A DNA stretch of 64,000 nt, taken from positions 562,501-626,500 of the forward strand of contig NZ_CP076620.1 of assembly GCF_020911725.1 (NCBI RefSeq). The letters run 5' to 3'. Below the pieces are notes generated by a model that saw only the letters and a list, made by a program, of their open reading frames with translations, had not been told where the DNA came from and ran no database searches. A program made the position numbers and the translations under genes. This document shows positions 19,110 through 27,699 of this stretch, one piece after another. Within the stretch, counting starts at the first letter, position 1, and every line of letters starts with the position of its first letter. This DNA is from Clostridium cadaveris. Its GTDB lineage: Bacteria; Bacillota; Clostridia; Clostridiales; Clostridiaceae.

Positions 19110-19231
19110 AGAGATTTAAGAAGTATTTAAAATAGTATAGCAAAATAGGGCTTTGCTGAGGCATAAGCCCTTGTTCTCGTTTAAATATTTTTGGGATATA
19201 AATCACAGAAAGCTTGTAACTCTTCACTCAT

Positions 19232-19271
19232 AAAAATAAAAACCGAGGTGTACACCTCGGTTTTTATTTTT
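19232..19271. terminator. Perfect 20-bp bidirectional terminator
   Basis: The 20-nt arm 19232-19251 is the exact complement of 19252-19271, with a GC core CCGAGGTGT flanked by A and T tracts. It separates the + strand YvrJ gene from the minus-strand HesB-like gene and suits both. Confidence 0.9.
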
Positions 19272-19277
19272 AAATTT

Positions 19278-19568
19278 TTAGCAATTAGATGAAGCATCGC
19301 TGCTTACTCTAAAACTATTTCCAAATAGACCCTTGTGATGACTTATCAAAGCATTTGATAGCATTGGAGAAAGATCATTTTCGGCTACAACTTTCAAACC
19401 ATTAGTTTCGAATACCATATCGTCATTTTTTTGTTCATCCAGAACAAGACCAAGCTTTGGGCCTCCTCAGCCTATGCCTTGTATAACTATTCTAACTGCG
19501 CTTTTACCTTTTTTGTTTAACTCAGATTTTAAAATTTCAGTAGTACCGTCTTTAAATTTTATATTCAT
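19278..19568 (-). CDS. HesB/IscA-like selenoprotein (in-frame UGA at codon 34)
   Basis: Reading on the minus strand from ATG 19568 (RBS GGAGGTG, 4-nt gap) gives 96 codons plus TAA if the TGA at 19467-19469 is read as selenocysteine. Around it the protein reads VRIVIQGIG-U-GGPKLGLVLDE, which fits the HesB-like (seleno)protein family, where Sec or Cys sits at the conserved Cys of the IscA/HesB fold. The frame continues without other stops to a C-terminal SSNC. HesB/IscA proteins take part in iron-sulfur cluster assembly or carriage. Just after the UGA, AGGCC can pair with GGUCU across an 8-nt loop as a possible bacterial SECIS element. The alternative is a pseudogene with a TGT-to-TGA change, but intact flanking sequence, RBS, promoter and terminator argue against decay. 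Confidence 0.82.
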
Positions 19569-19581
19569 AACACACCTCCAT

Positions 19582-19596
19582 TACCCCTGGGGGGTA
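19582..19596. promoter_or_regulatory. CsoR/CstR-type operator at the selenoprotein gene
   Basis: TACCCC-TGG-GGGGTA is a perfect inverted repeat with 6-bp arms. It lies 10-24 bp downstream of the -10 hexamer of the predicted promoter, at the transcription start, an ideal repressor position. GC-rich TACCC/GGGTA palindromes are typical targets of the CsoR/RcnR/CstR repressor family, which senses Cu(I), Ni/Co or persulfides. No such repressor gene is in the window. Confidence 0.6.
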
Positions 19597-19605
19597 TCTA
19601 AGATA

Positions 19606-19634
19606 ATTATATATCGATTTCTATATATGGTCAA
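19606..19634 (-). promoter_or_regulatory. Promoter for the HesB-like selenoprotein gene
   Basis: Minus strand: TTGACC (19629-19634), a 17-nt spacer and TATAAT (19606-19611). It lies directly after the stop codon of the LCP gene, so the selenoprotein gene has its own promoter. Confidence 0.75.
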
Positions 19635-19641
19635 GAAAATT

Positions 19642-20691
19642 TTATTTAGATTTAGGAAGATTATCGTTATAAATGTATTCATGAATTTGATTTGAAGTTT
19701 CATCTAAATCATATGGAAGATACCAAACTTCACCTATCATTTTTCCGCTGTCATTAAAATATCCGTCATAAGGAAAACGTACCTGTTCTATGTTGGTAGT
19801 ACCGCTAGTAACTACGGAAGTTCCAAGAGACAGGATTTCCATATTAGATAAGCTAGTAGTTACATGAGGTCCTAATTTGTCTAGCAATGCGGGGTATTGT
19901 GATACATTGCTATTTAAAACTTTATGCATAATAGCTTCTAGAACTTTTCGCTGTCTGTCGGTTCTCTCATAATCTCCATTACCTTGATACCTTATCCTAG
20001 AATAGGCTAATGCTTGACGACCATTTAAATTTTGGCTGCCTGAATTTTTTAGCGGCGTTACTGGAGTTTGAGTTAAAGAAGCAACTTCCTTCATATGATC
20101 ATTGATAAAAGGTACTTCTGCCGGTTTAATGTCAATAACTACACCACCTAAATCATCAATTAGTTTCTCCAATTCGAAGAAATTTATAGAAACATAATCT
20201 GTTATATTAAGCTTAAAATTCTGGTTTAGAGTTTTTATAGCAAGTTGAGGACCGCCGTAAGCGTAGGCGTGATTTAACTTATCTTTGCCATGTCCGTCTA
20301 TATTAACATAGCTGTCTCTCATTATAGAAGTTAATTTTAATTTTTTATGAGCTGTGTCTACTGAAAGCACAATTATAGCATCAGAACGGCAAGGTTCATC
20401 TTCAGTTCTTTGATCAAGACCAAATAGTGCTATATTGACAACATCATCAGAAGAACTAAAGGAATTCAAGGTATCTTCAGTAGCTTTATCTATACCGAGG
20501 TCTTCTTTTGATACTGAAATGGAGGAGTCCTTATTAAGTTTTCCTAATTTATTTGTAACATAAAATCCGATAATACCTACAATAAATAATAGAAGAAGTG
20601 ATATAATAAAGAAAATTCGACGTTTTTTATATTTTTTTTTAAATTTAGAATTGGATTTTTTTGTTTTTTTATGTTTTGGATCTTCTTTCAT
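19642..20691 (-). CDS. LytR-CpsA-Psr (LCP) family protein
   Basis: A 349-aa protein with a Lys-rich cytoplasmic N-terminus, one membrane segment (about 27-48) and an extracellular LCP domain (about 90-290). Typical motifs are NIALFGLDQR, CRSDAIIVLSVD, LTSIMRDSYVNI, KLNHAYAYGG, GGVVIDI, LAYSRIRY and YERTDRQRKV, with the Arg/Asp residues that bind the pyrophosphate of lipid-linked substrates. LCP enzymes attach teichoic acids or capsule to peptidoglycan. The RBS is AGGGGG. A second LCP gene lies at 55.2 kb. Confidence 0.95.
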   Translation of the reverse strand: MKEDPKHKKTKKSNSKFKKKYKKRRIFFIISLLLLFIVGIIGFYVTNKLGKLNKDSSISVSKEDLGIDKATEDTLNSFSSSDDVVNIALFGLDQRTEDEPCRSDAIIVLSVDTAHKKLKLTSIMRDSYVNIDGHGKDKLNHAYAYGGPQLAIKTLNQNFKLNITDYVSINFFELEKLIDDLGGVVIDIKPAEVPFINDHMKEVASLTQTPVTPLKNSGSQNLNGRQALAYSRIRYQGNGDYERTDRQRKVLEAIMHKVLNSNVSQYPALLDKLGPHVTTSLSNMEILSLGTSVVTSGTTNIEQVRFPYDGYFNDSGKMIGEVWYLPYDLDETSNQIHEYIYNDNLPKSK

Positions 20692-21030
20692 TGAAAAATA
20701 CCCCCTAATAATAAGTGTATGTAAAATTGTACAGAAGTAATCTTATCATAAATATTTAGTAAGTGGTTACAAAAAAGTTATTAAAAGTTAGAAAAATGTG
20801 AACTATTATAAATAAATATATATATTATTAGGAAAGCAAGAACTAAAATGATGAAATAAGGATATATTATTGGTAGGAAAATTTATAAAAATATAATTTT
20901 TAATTCTTAAATGTAAGATTAGTATATTTTTAGTATGAAATTAAACTTCTAAAAAATACATAGCATTACTGATTAGTAATGCGTAGTATTAAAGGCTTAA
21001 AAATCTTATAACAACATGGGAGGTTTAAAA
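20692..21030. other. Intergenic region with a perfect hairpin before the sigma-like gene
   Basis: An AT-rich spacer between the divergent LCP and sigma-like genes. The only clear structure is GCATTACT-GATT-AGTAATGC (20963-20982), a perfect 8-bp stem extendable by TAC/GTA pairs, about 50 nt before the sigma-like start. It could be an operator or a leader hairpin. No strong promoter was recognised. Confidence 0.5.
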
Positions 21031-21594
21031 ATGGACTTACATCTTTTGATTAAAAAAAGTAATGAAGGTGACGAAAAAGCTAGGGAGGAAATTTTAGAAT
21101 ACTTTGGACCGATGATAAATAAAATAGTAAAAACTACCTATATAGCAGGCTGTGATAAAGATGATATACATCAGATTGCTATAATTGTAATATTGAAAGC
21201 TATTAAAAAAATTGATTTATCGAAATATCAAAGTGTTGAAGGTTATGTTTATTCAGCCCTGAAGAATTACTTCTATACCCAAAGAGCAAGGGCTATAAAT
21301 ATGGGGATATGTCTCAGCCTTAATTATCAAGATGATGAAGAAGGAGAGGATGAGCTAATAGACCGATTAGCTGGCGACTGCAATGTAGAAGAACAGTGTA
21401 TGTTAAAGGAAGATATAAGAATGATTAGAAATCTTATGAAAAATCTTAGTGAAGAAGAAAGGGATTTTCTTATAGAGATATATTCTTGGGGATATGGAGG
21501 AATAAGAGAGTACTCAAAGACTCACAATAAACCATATATGTACTGCTACAGATTAAAAGAAAGGCTTCTGAAAAAGCTTAGAAAATCAATGTAA
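21031..21594 (+). CDS. RNA polymerase sigma-70-like factor
   Basis: A 187-aa protein with region 2-like sequence (about 28-90: INKIVKT, DKDDIHQIAIIVILKAI, VEGYVYSALKNYFYTQRARA) and a C-terminal region 4-like helix-turn-helix (about 138-187: LSEEERDFLIEIYSWGYG). Length and layout fit an alternative factor of the ECF or group 5 type, the group that includes clostridial TcdR, UviA and BotR. No anti-sigma gene is adjacent. The start at 21031 follows GGGAGG; an ATG 15 nt upstream overlaps that site. Its target genes cannot be told from here. Confidence 0.7.
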   Translation: MDLHLLIKKSNEGDEKAREEILEYFGPMINKIVKTTYIAGCDKDDIHQIAIIVILKAIKKIDLSKYQSVEGYVYSALKNYFYTQRARAINMGICLSLNYQDDEEGEDELIDRLAGDCNVEEQCMLKEDIRMIRNLMKNLSEEERDFLIEIYSWGYGGIREYSKTHNKPYMYCYRLKERLLKKLRKSM

Positions 21595-21762
21595 ACACTG
21601 TAGATACTAGGTATTCAATGAAATATATGATATAATAAATGTGTTTGACTATTGGAACAAGCTGTTAAAAATTAAGAACAATAAGGATGAAGCAGTGGTA
21701 TTTTATGAGAAGATTTAAATGAAATATCATTGGACTAAGATGAAGAAAGTTGGAGGATATTT

Positions 21763-22593
21763 ATGGAGAGAAACTTTTTTATAAATTTATTTAGAAGAAT
21801 ACAGAAGGATGATATATTTGCTCTTACATCTCAAATAGCATATGGGCTTGTAATATCATTTATTCCATTTTTAATATTCCTCATGACTTTCATAGGACAT
21901 CTGAAACTTGATCCTCAGTCTGTACTTGTTACATTAAAAACTTTTATGCCTACTACAGCTTTTGAATTCATAAGGAGTACAGTTGAAGGCGTAGTAACCT
22001 ATCAAAATGGGAATCTGCTATCAGTGTCCCTTATCCTTACAATATGGACAGCATCTACAGGATTTAGAGCTGTTATGAAGGGTATGAATAAAGCGTACAA
22101 TCAAAAAGAGACAAGAAACTTTATAGTAGTTTTTATAATAGCAATGCTATTTACCATAGTATTCACTCTTATAATAATAGCATCACTTATACTTTTAGTA
22201 TTTGGTAATATAATAGGTCATTATCTGTTAAAATATCTCACTTATACAGGATTTGTTACAAGACTTTGGAATCTTTTGAGATATAGTTTCATAATAACAA
22301 TGATGGTTGGGGTATTTGCTCTTATATATAGGTACACACCGTGTATAAGACTAAAATGGAGTGAGGTAATACCAGGTGCATTAATAGCAACTTTGGGCTG
22401 GATTTTAACCTCCTTAGGATTTTCATTTTACGTGAATAATTTTTCCAACTATTCAAAGCTTTATGGAGGAATAGCAGCAGTGCTTATACTAATGACGTGG
22501 CTTTATCTGAGTTCATTTATACTACTCATAGGCGGAGAAATAAATGCATACCTATTAGAATATAAAGAGGAAAACGAAAAAATAAGAAAATAG
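21763..22593 (+). CDS. YihY/BrkB family membrane protein
   Basis: A 276-aa integral membrane protein with about six hydrophobic segments. YihY family marks include ISFIPFLIFLM, SVSLILTIWTASTGFRAVMK, AYNQKETRNF, YRYTPCIRLKW and LGGEINAYLLEY-like ends. The family is widespread in bacteria and has no firmly established function; it is not a ribonuclease BN despite older names. The RBS is TTGGAGGATAT. It is monocistronic with a strong terminator. Confidence 0.92.
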   Translation: MERNFFINLFRRIQKDDIFALTSQIAYGLVISFIPFLIFLMTFIGHLKLDPQSVLVTLKTFMPTTAFEFIRSTVEGVVTYQNGNLLSVSLILTIWTASTGFRAVMKGMNKAYNQKETRNFIVVFIIAMLFTIVFTLIIIASLILLVFGNIIGHYLLKYLTYTGFVTRLWNLLRYSFIITMMVGVFALIYRYTPCIRLKWSEVIPGALIATLGWILTSLGFSFYVNNFSNYSKLYGGIAAVLILMTWLYLSSFILLIGGEINAYLLEYKEENEKIRK

Positions 22594-22606
22594 TTTACAT
22601 TTAAAA

Positions 22607-22668
22607 TACCTTTAATGTCTCAAGGGACTTATAAAAATCTCATGTTAAGACTTAAAGGTGTTTTTTTA
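22607..22668 (+). terminator. Terminator after the YihY gene
   Basis: ACCTTTAA-TGTCT (from 22608) pairs with AGAC-TTAAAGGT (to 22659), followed by seven Ts. Confidence 0.75.
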
Positions 22669-23010
22669 TTTTCAAAAAAACTAAAGTTTAACGACTTCTA
22701 ACCGAATAATAAAACATTAAAGCAAAATATAGAGAAAATTAAGTAATTTAGAGGAAAATGGAGGATTATAAAATAAATACCTCATAATTGTGGTATTCCA
22801 TATAAGGGAAAAGTTGTTCAAATTATAAAGAAGAATATAAAAAAATCGTAAATTAATAAGAAATCTTATGAATATAATAACAAATGGTAAAAATATAGGG
22901 ATTTAGGCGACAAAATACATTTAAAATATTAAATTTACTTAATTGGCGTAATTAAGGTAATAAGAAACTAAAGATAGAATAAACAACAATTTTATAGGGG
23001 GAGGATTTTA
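22669..23010 (+). other. Leader region of the polysaccharide locus
   Basis: About 340 nt of very AT-rich sequence before the first polysaccharide gene. A weak promoter candidate is TTTACT (22934-22939), an 18-nt spacer and TAATAA. No riboswitch, JUMPstart/ops element or terminator was recognised. The length leaves room for a regulated leader. Confidence 0.4.
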
Positions 23011-24882
23011 ATGAGGGGTATGAGAAGATTTGCGTTAGTGGTTGCTGATCTATTTTTAGTGGAATTATCGTATTTAATATCATTTTTCTTAGTTATAAGC
23101 AATGATATGGCGGCCTTTGAATTAATGAAAAAAAATATACTTTTCATAGGGCTAGGTTATATTTTAGTCTTTTGGATTTTTAGACTATATGAAAGTTTAT
23201 GGAGGTATGCTTCTATAGACGAATTTTTGTGTACTGTAGCAGCAAATCTTATTGCTGGAACTGTAGTTTATTCAATTATGAAATTTTTGGGAATATATAT
23301 AAGAATAAATATAAGTATAATAGCTATGATACTTTCTATGACATTTACTATAGGTGTGAGAGTCAGCTTTAGACTTTGGAGAAGAGGACTTGCCTTTATA
23401 CCAGATATGAAAAAAGGTAAGAACAAGGAAAGAGCTTTGATAATAGGAGCTGGATCTGCTGGGGATATGATTCTTAGGGAGATATTAAACAGTCAATACT
23501 CAAGATTTAATCCAATAGCTATAGTAGATGATGACAGAATAAAGGTAGGAAGAAGTATACTTGGAGTAAAGATTCTAGGAACTACTGATGATGTGGAGAA
23601 GATCGCAAAGGAAAAAGATATAGATACTATAATAATAGCTATGCCTTCTGCAGCTAACGAAGTAAAAGCAAAAATTATAGAAAAATGCAAGAAGACAGGA
23701 TGCAAACTTAAGATAATACCAGGACTTTATCAGATTTTAAATTCAACTACTACAATTCAAGACAAAATAAGAAATGTAGAGGTAGAAGACCTTTTGGGAA
23801 GAGAATCTATAAAGCTTGATAATGAGGGGATAAAGGAATATATAAAAGATAAGACGGTAATTGTAACAGGAGGCGGAGGATCTATAGGATCTGAACTATG
23901 CAGACAGATTGCAAAATTTAGTCCAAAGACGCTGATAATATTAGACATATATGAGAACAATGCTTATGAAATACAAAATGAGCTTAGAAATAATTATAAA
24001 AATTTAGATTTAAAGGTGCTTATAGGATCTATAAGAGATAGAAGAAGACTTGATGTGATATTCAATAAATATAGACCTGATATAGTATTCCATGCAGCAG
24101 CTCATAAACATGTACCATTGATGGAAGAAAGTCCAAGTGAAGCTATAAAGAATAATGTTTTTGGAACTTTCAATGTGGCAGAAGCAGCAGATAGATATGG
24201 TGTAAAGAGATTTGTAATGATATCTACAGATAAAGCTGTAAATCCAACTAATATAATGGGAGCTACAAAAAGATGCTGTGAGATGATTGTGCAGGCATTT
24301 AATGAAAAAAGCAAAACAGAATTTGTGGCAGTGCGTTTCGGAAATGTACTTGGAAGCAATGGCTCTGTAATACCTCTATTTAAAAAGCAGATAAAGAATG
24401 GAGGCCCTGTCACGGTAACACATAAAGACATAACCAGATTTTTTATGCTTATACCAGAAGCAGCACAGCTGGTACTTCAAGCAGGAGCCTATGCTAAAGG
24501 TGGAGAGGTCTTTGTACTAGATATGGGGAAACCAGTGAGAATATACGATTTGGCAGAAGACCTAATAAGACTTTCGGGACTAGAACCTGGTAGTGATATA
24601 GAAATAAAAGTAACAGGACTAAGGCCAGGAGAAAAGCTATATGAAGAACTTTTGATGGGAGAAGAAGGATTACAAACCACAGGCCATGAAAAGATATTTG
24701 TAGGAAAACCAACTTTTAAAGATTTAGAGGGACTTACAGAAGAGCTTGAATCCTTAAAGTTTGTAATAGATAAAGGTGATAAGAAGTTAGTATCGGACAA
24801 GCTTAAAGAAATAGTACCAACTTTCAAAGATCCAGAAGAAGTAAACTGTATGGTAAAAAGCTATGATGGAGCTATGGTGTAA
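23011..24882 (+). CDS. Membrane-bound UDP-N-acetylhexosamine 4,6-dehydratase (PglF/EpsC/CapD type)
   Basis: A 623-aa protein: four membrane segments (about 8-110), a first Rossmann-like domain with ALIIGAGSAGDMILREIL, and an extended SDR domain starting at VTGGGGSIGSELCRQ (about 287). Also visible are FHAAAHKHVPLMEESP, STDKAVNPTNIMGATKR and the C-terminal GLRPGEKLYEEL. This is the long PglF/WbpM type that converts UDP-GlcNAc to the 4-keto-6-deoxy sugar. Followed by an aminotransferase and an initiating sugar transferase, it should supply a bacillosamine-like precursor. The RBS is GGGGGAGG. It is the first gene of the locus. Confidence 0.93.
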   Translation: MRGMRRFALVVADLFLVELSYLISFFLVISNDMAAFELMKKNILFIGLGYILVFWIFRLYESLWRYASIDEFLCTVAANLIAGTVVYSIMKFLGIYIRINISIIAMILSMTFTIGVRVSFRLWRRGLAFIPDMKKGKNKERALIIGAGSAGDMILREILNSQYSRFNPIAIVDDDRIKVGRSILGVKILGTTDDVEKIAKEKDIDTIIIAMPSAANEVKAKIIEKCKKTGCKLKIIPGLYQILNSTTTIQDKIRNVEVEDLLGRESIKLDNEGIKEYIKDKTVIVTGGGGSIGSELCRQIAKFSPKTLIILDIYENNAYEIQNELRNNYKNLDLKVLIGSIRDRRRLDVIFNKYRPDIVFHAAAHKHVPLMEESPSEAIKNNVFGTFNVAEAADRYGVKRFVMISTDKAVNPTNIMGATKRCCEMIVQAFNEKSKTEFVAVRFGNVLGSNGSVIPLFKKQIKNGGPVTVTHKDITRFFMLIPEAAQLVLQAGAYAKGGEVFVLDMGKPVRIYDLAEDLIRLSGLEPGSDIEIKVTGLRPGEKLYEELLMGEEGLQTTGHEKIFVGKPTFKDLEGLTEELESLKFVIDKGDKKLVSDKLKEIVPTFKDPEEVNCMVKSYDGAMV

Positions 24883-25020
24883 GAATGTAAATATTAACTA
24901 AATATTGAAAAGCTGACTAGGTAATAAAACTAAACGGCTTTTTAGCGACAAAAGAAAAAGATAGCAAAGGGTAATAAGTGAGAGAAATTTAGAAAATAAA
25001 TTATGGGAGGAAGATGTAGT

Positions 25021-26274
25021 ATGAAATCTAATAATATACCTTTTTCACCGCCAGACATAAGCGAGGAAGAAATATCAGAAGTAGTTGATGCTTTAAGATC
25101 AGGTTGGATTACAACAGGACCAAAAACAAAGCAGTTTGAAAAAGAAATAGCATCATATTGTAATACATCAAAAGCAGTTTGTTTAAATTCTGCAACGGCA
25201 TGTATGGAACTTACATTGAGATTACTTGGAATTGGTGAAGGTGATGAGGTTATAACAACATCATATACATATACTGCTTCAGCTAGTGTAATAGAGCATG
25301 TAGGTGCAAAAATAATAATGGTGGATTGTGGTAAAGACTCTTTCCATATAGATTATGATGCAATAGAAGATGCCATAACAGAGAAGACAAAAGCAATAAT
25401 TCCTGTTGATATAGCAGGGGTAATGTGTGATTATGAAAAAATTTTTAAAGCAGTAAACAATAAAAAGGAAATGTTCAAGGCTTCAAATGAAATACAAAAA
25501 GCTATAGGAAGAGTTGTAGTCTTGGCTGATGCAGCACATTCCTTTGGAGCTTCATATAAAGGAATGATGGCTGGAGAAGTAGCTGACTTTACAAGTTTCT
25601 CGTTCCATGCAGTTAAGAACCTAACAACGGCAGAAGGTGGAGCTGTTACATGGAAGGACATAGAAGGAATTGATAATGAAGAAATTTATAGAGAATTTAT
25701 GCTTTTATCTCTTCATGGACAATCAAAGGATGCATTAGCAAAAACTAAGCTAGGAGCATGGGAATACGACATAGTATATCCAGCTTATAAATGTAATATG
25801 ACAGATATAATGGCAGCAATAGGACTAGTTCAACTTAAGAGATATAAAGAACTTTTAGAAAGAAGAAAAGAAATCATAGGTAAATATGATGAAGCGATGA
25901 AGAAGCTAGATGTACAAGTGTTACAGCATTATGGAGAAGACTTCTCATCAAGCGGACATTTATATTTAGTTAGATTGAATGGAAAAGATGAGAAGGTTAG
26001 AAATAGAATTGTAGAGGAAATGGCTAAAAGAAGAATAGCTACTAATGTACACTATAAACCACTTCCAATGCATACAGCCTATAAAAATTTAGGATTTGAT
26101 ATAAATGATTATCATAATTCCTATAAACAATATGAAAATGAAATTACTTTGCCACTACACACTTTGTTAAGTGATGAGGATGTAGAGAAAGTTATAGAAG
26201 AGTTTAGTAATATTGTTAGAGGACATGAAGATATGGAAGAAGAGATAGCTGCTACAAGAAGTATAGACAAGTAG
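25021..26274 (+). CDS. DegT/DnrJ/EryC1/StrS aminotransferase (PglE-like)
   Basis: A PLP-dependent sugar aminotransferase of 417 aa. The predicted Schiff-base lysine is Lys199 in SFHAVKNLTTAEGG. Other marks are SGWITTGPKTKQFE, LNSATACMEL and NVHYKPLPMHTAYK. It probably adds an amino group at C4 of the 4-keto sugar made by the preceding dehydratase. The start at 25021 is preceded by GGGAGG; a frame start 18 nt upstream would overlap this site. The 138-nt gap after the dehydratase gene holds no clear terminator, so co-transcription is likely. Confidence 0.92.
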   Translation: MKSNNIPFSPPDISEEEISEVVDALRSGWITTGPKTKQFEKEIASYCNTSKAVCLNSATACMELTLRLLGIGEGDEVITTSYTYTASASVIEHVGAKIIMVDCGKDSFHIDYDAIEDAITEKTKAIIPVDIAGVMCDYEKIFKAVNNKKEMFKASNEIQKAIGRVVVLADAAHSFGASYKGMMAGEVADFTSFSFHAVKNLTTAEGGAVTWKDIEGIDNEEIYREFMLLSLHGQSKDALAKTKLGAWEYDIVYPAYKCNMTDIMAAIGLVQLKRYKELLERRKEIIGKYDEAMKKLDVQVLQHYGEDFSSSGHLYLVRLNGKDEKVRNRIVEEMAKRRIATNVHYKPLPMHTAYKNLGFDINDYHNSYKQYENEITLPLHTLLSDEDVEKVIEEFSNIVRGHEDMEEEIAATRSIDK

Positions 26275-26296
26275 GATATGTATAGGAGGAGAATAA

Positions 26297-26986
26297 ATGA
26301 TATTAAAGCAGTGGGATTATTTGCCTGATAATATGAAAAATGAAAGTGTGAAAAAATATTATGATATGCTTGATAAAAAGAGAGGAAGTTTATATTTTAA
26401 ACGTATATTTGATATATTAGCCGCAATAATCATTTTAATTATTCTTTCTCCTATATTTGTTGTTTTAAGTATAGCTATTAAATTAGATTCTAAAGGACCT
26501 ATTATGTTTAGACAGGTTAGGGTTACTCAGTATGGAAGAACATTTAGGATCTTTAAGTTTAGAACTATGGTTAATAATGCAGAGAAAATAGGAACTCAGG
26601 TTACTACTAAGAATGATGTTAGAGTAACTAAGATTGGAAGTATTCTAAGAAAATGCAGACTTGATGAGCTGCCTCAGCTTTTAAATATAATATCAGGTGA
26701 TATGAGTTTTGTTGGGACAAGACCTGAAGTTCCTAAATATGTTGATAGATACACAGAAGAAATGTTAGCAACATTGCTTTTACCAGCAGGGATTACTTCT
26801 GAAGCTAGTATCGAATATAAGGATGAGGATAGGGTACTATCAGAAGCACAGAACGTTGATGATACATATGTGTGCAAGATTCTTCCAGGAAAGATGAAAT
26901 ATAATTTAGAAGCGATAAAAAGATTTAGCTTCTTTAGAGAGATAAAGACTATGTTTAGAACTGTGGTAGCAGTTGTAAAAAACTAA
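26297..26986 (+). CDS. Polyprenyl-phosphate sugar-1-phosphate transferase (PglC/WcaJ-like)
   Basis: This initiating phosphoglycosyl transferase (229 aa) loads the first sugar phosphate onto undecaprenyl phosphate. It has one hydrophobic re-entrant or transmembrane segment (about 40-63: IFDILAAIIILIILSPIFVV) and the monotopic transferase core: MFRQVRVTQYG, IFKFRTM, LRKCRLDELPQLLNI and MSFVGTRPEVP. The catalytic Asp-Glu pair is in RLDELPQ. It lies 22 nt after the aminotransferase gene, with an AGGAGG site. Confidence 0.94.
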   Translation: MILKQWDYLPDNMKNESVKKYYDMLDKKRGSLYFKRIFDILAAIIILIILSPIFVVLSIAIKLDSKGPIMFRQVRVTQYGRTFRIFKFRTMVNNAEKIGTQVTTKNDVRVTKIGSILRKCRLDELPQLLNIISGDMSFVGTRPEVPKYVDRYTEEMLATLLLPAGITSEASIEYKDEDRVLSEAQNVDDTYVCKILPGKMKYNLEAIKRFSFFREIKTMFRTVVAVVKN

Positions 26987-27011
26987 TTAGTATGATAGGT
27001 GGAAAGCATTA

Positions 27012-27665
27012 ATGGAAGAGTATTCAAAAAAAGAGAATATAATAATTGAATCTTATGATGATGTAGATTTGGAAGATAGTGTATTAAAAGATATAGTTGA
27101 TATACATATGCAGACATTCACGGGATTTTTTCTGACATTTTTAGGCCGAGGTTTTTTAAAATATTTATATAAAGGCTTTATAGAGCATTCTAAATCTGGA
27201 GTTATAGTGGCTAAAGAAAATGATAGAATATTAGGTTTCTTAGCATTCTCAGAGGATTTAAGCGATTTTTATAAGAATTTAATAAAAACAAGTCTGCTAC
27301 CATTTGCATGGTATGGTTTTTTAGGAGTTTTAAGAAAACCTAAGATTTTTTTTAGGTTAGTTCGTTCATTCTTAAAACCATCCGAAAGTAAAAGAGAGGA
27401 AAAATATATAGAATTATCATCTATAGGGGTTTTACCTGTAGCAAAGCATAGGCATATTGGGAGCATAATGATAACAGAATTAAAAAATAGGTTTAATACA
27501 AGTAATAATGAGTATATAAAATTAGAGACGGATGCTATTAATAATGAAGCTGCTAATAGATTTTATATATATAATGGATTTAAATTGAATCAAGAATTTG
27601 TTACGCATGAGGGAAGAGTTATGAACGAATATCGTTGGTATCCTATAAAGAAAGATAATAATTAA
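27012..27665 (+). CDS. GNAT family N-acetyltransferase
   Basis: A 217-aa acetyltransferase with the acetyl-CoA binding stretch IGVLPVAKHRHIGSIMI and the late motif EAANRFYIYNGF. Between the initiating transferase and the glycosyltransferases it may acetylate the amino group added by the DegT enzyme, completing a diacetamido-trideoxyhexose. In the Campylobacter pathway that step uses a hexapeptide enzyme (PglD), so this role is inferred from position only. Confidence 0.8.
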   Translation: MEEYSKKENIIIESYDDVDLEDSVLKDIVDIHMQTFTGFFLTFLGRGFLKYLYKGFIEHSKSGVIVAKENDRILGFLAFSEDLSDFYKNLIKTSLLPFAWYGFLGVLRKPKIFFRLVRSFLKPSESKREEKYIELSSIGVLPVAKHRHIGSIMITELKNRFNTSNNEYIKLETDAINNEAANRFYIYNGFKLNQEFVTHEGRVMNEYRWYPIKKDNN

Positions 27666-27699
27666 AGGTTAACTATAGGATAAAGGAGAGGGTATAGAG

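Noticed and set aside
19467-19469. TGA interpreted as an inactivating mutation of a HesB-like gene
   Set aside because: Possible in principle, but the rest of the frame, the RBS, promoter, operator-like palindrome and terminator are intact, and Sec at this site is known in the family.
19474-19695. A 73-codon open frame on the + strand
   Set aside because: It is antisense to the HesB-like gene and the LCP end, has no RBS, and its sequence looks like a shadow.
22669-23010. A leader riboswitch or ops/JUMPstart element for the polysaccharide locus
   Set aside because: No conserved motif or convincing terminator/antiterminator pair could be found by eye.
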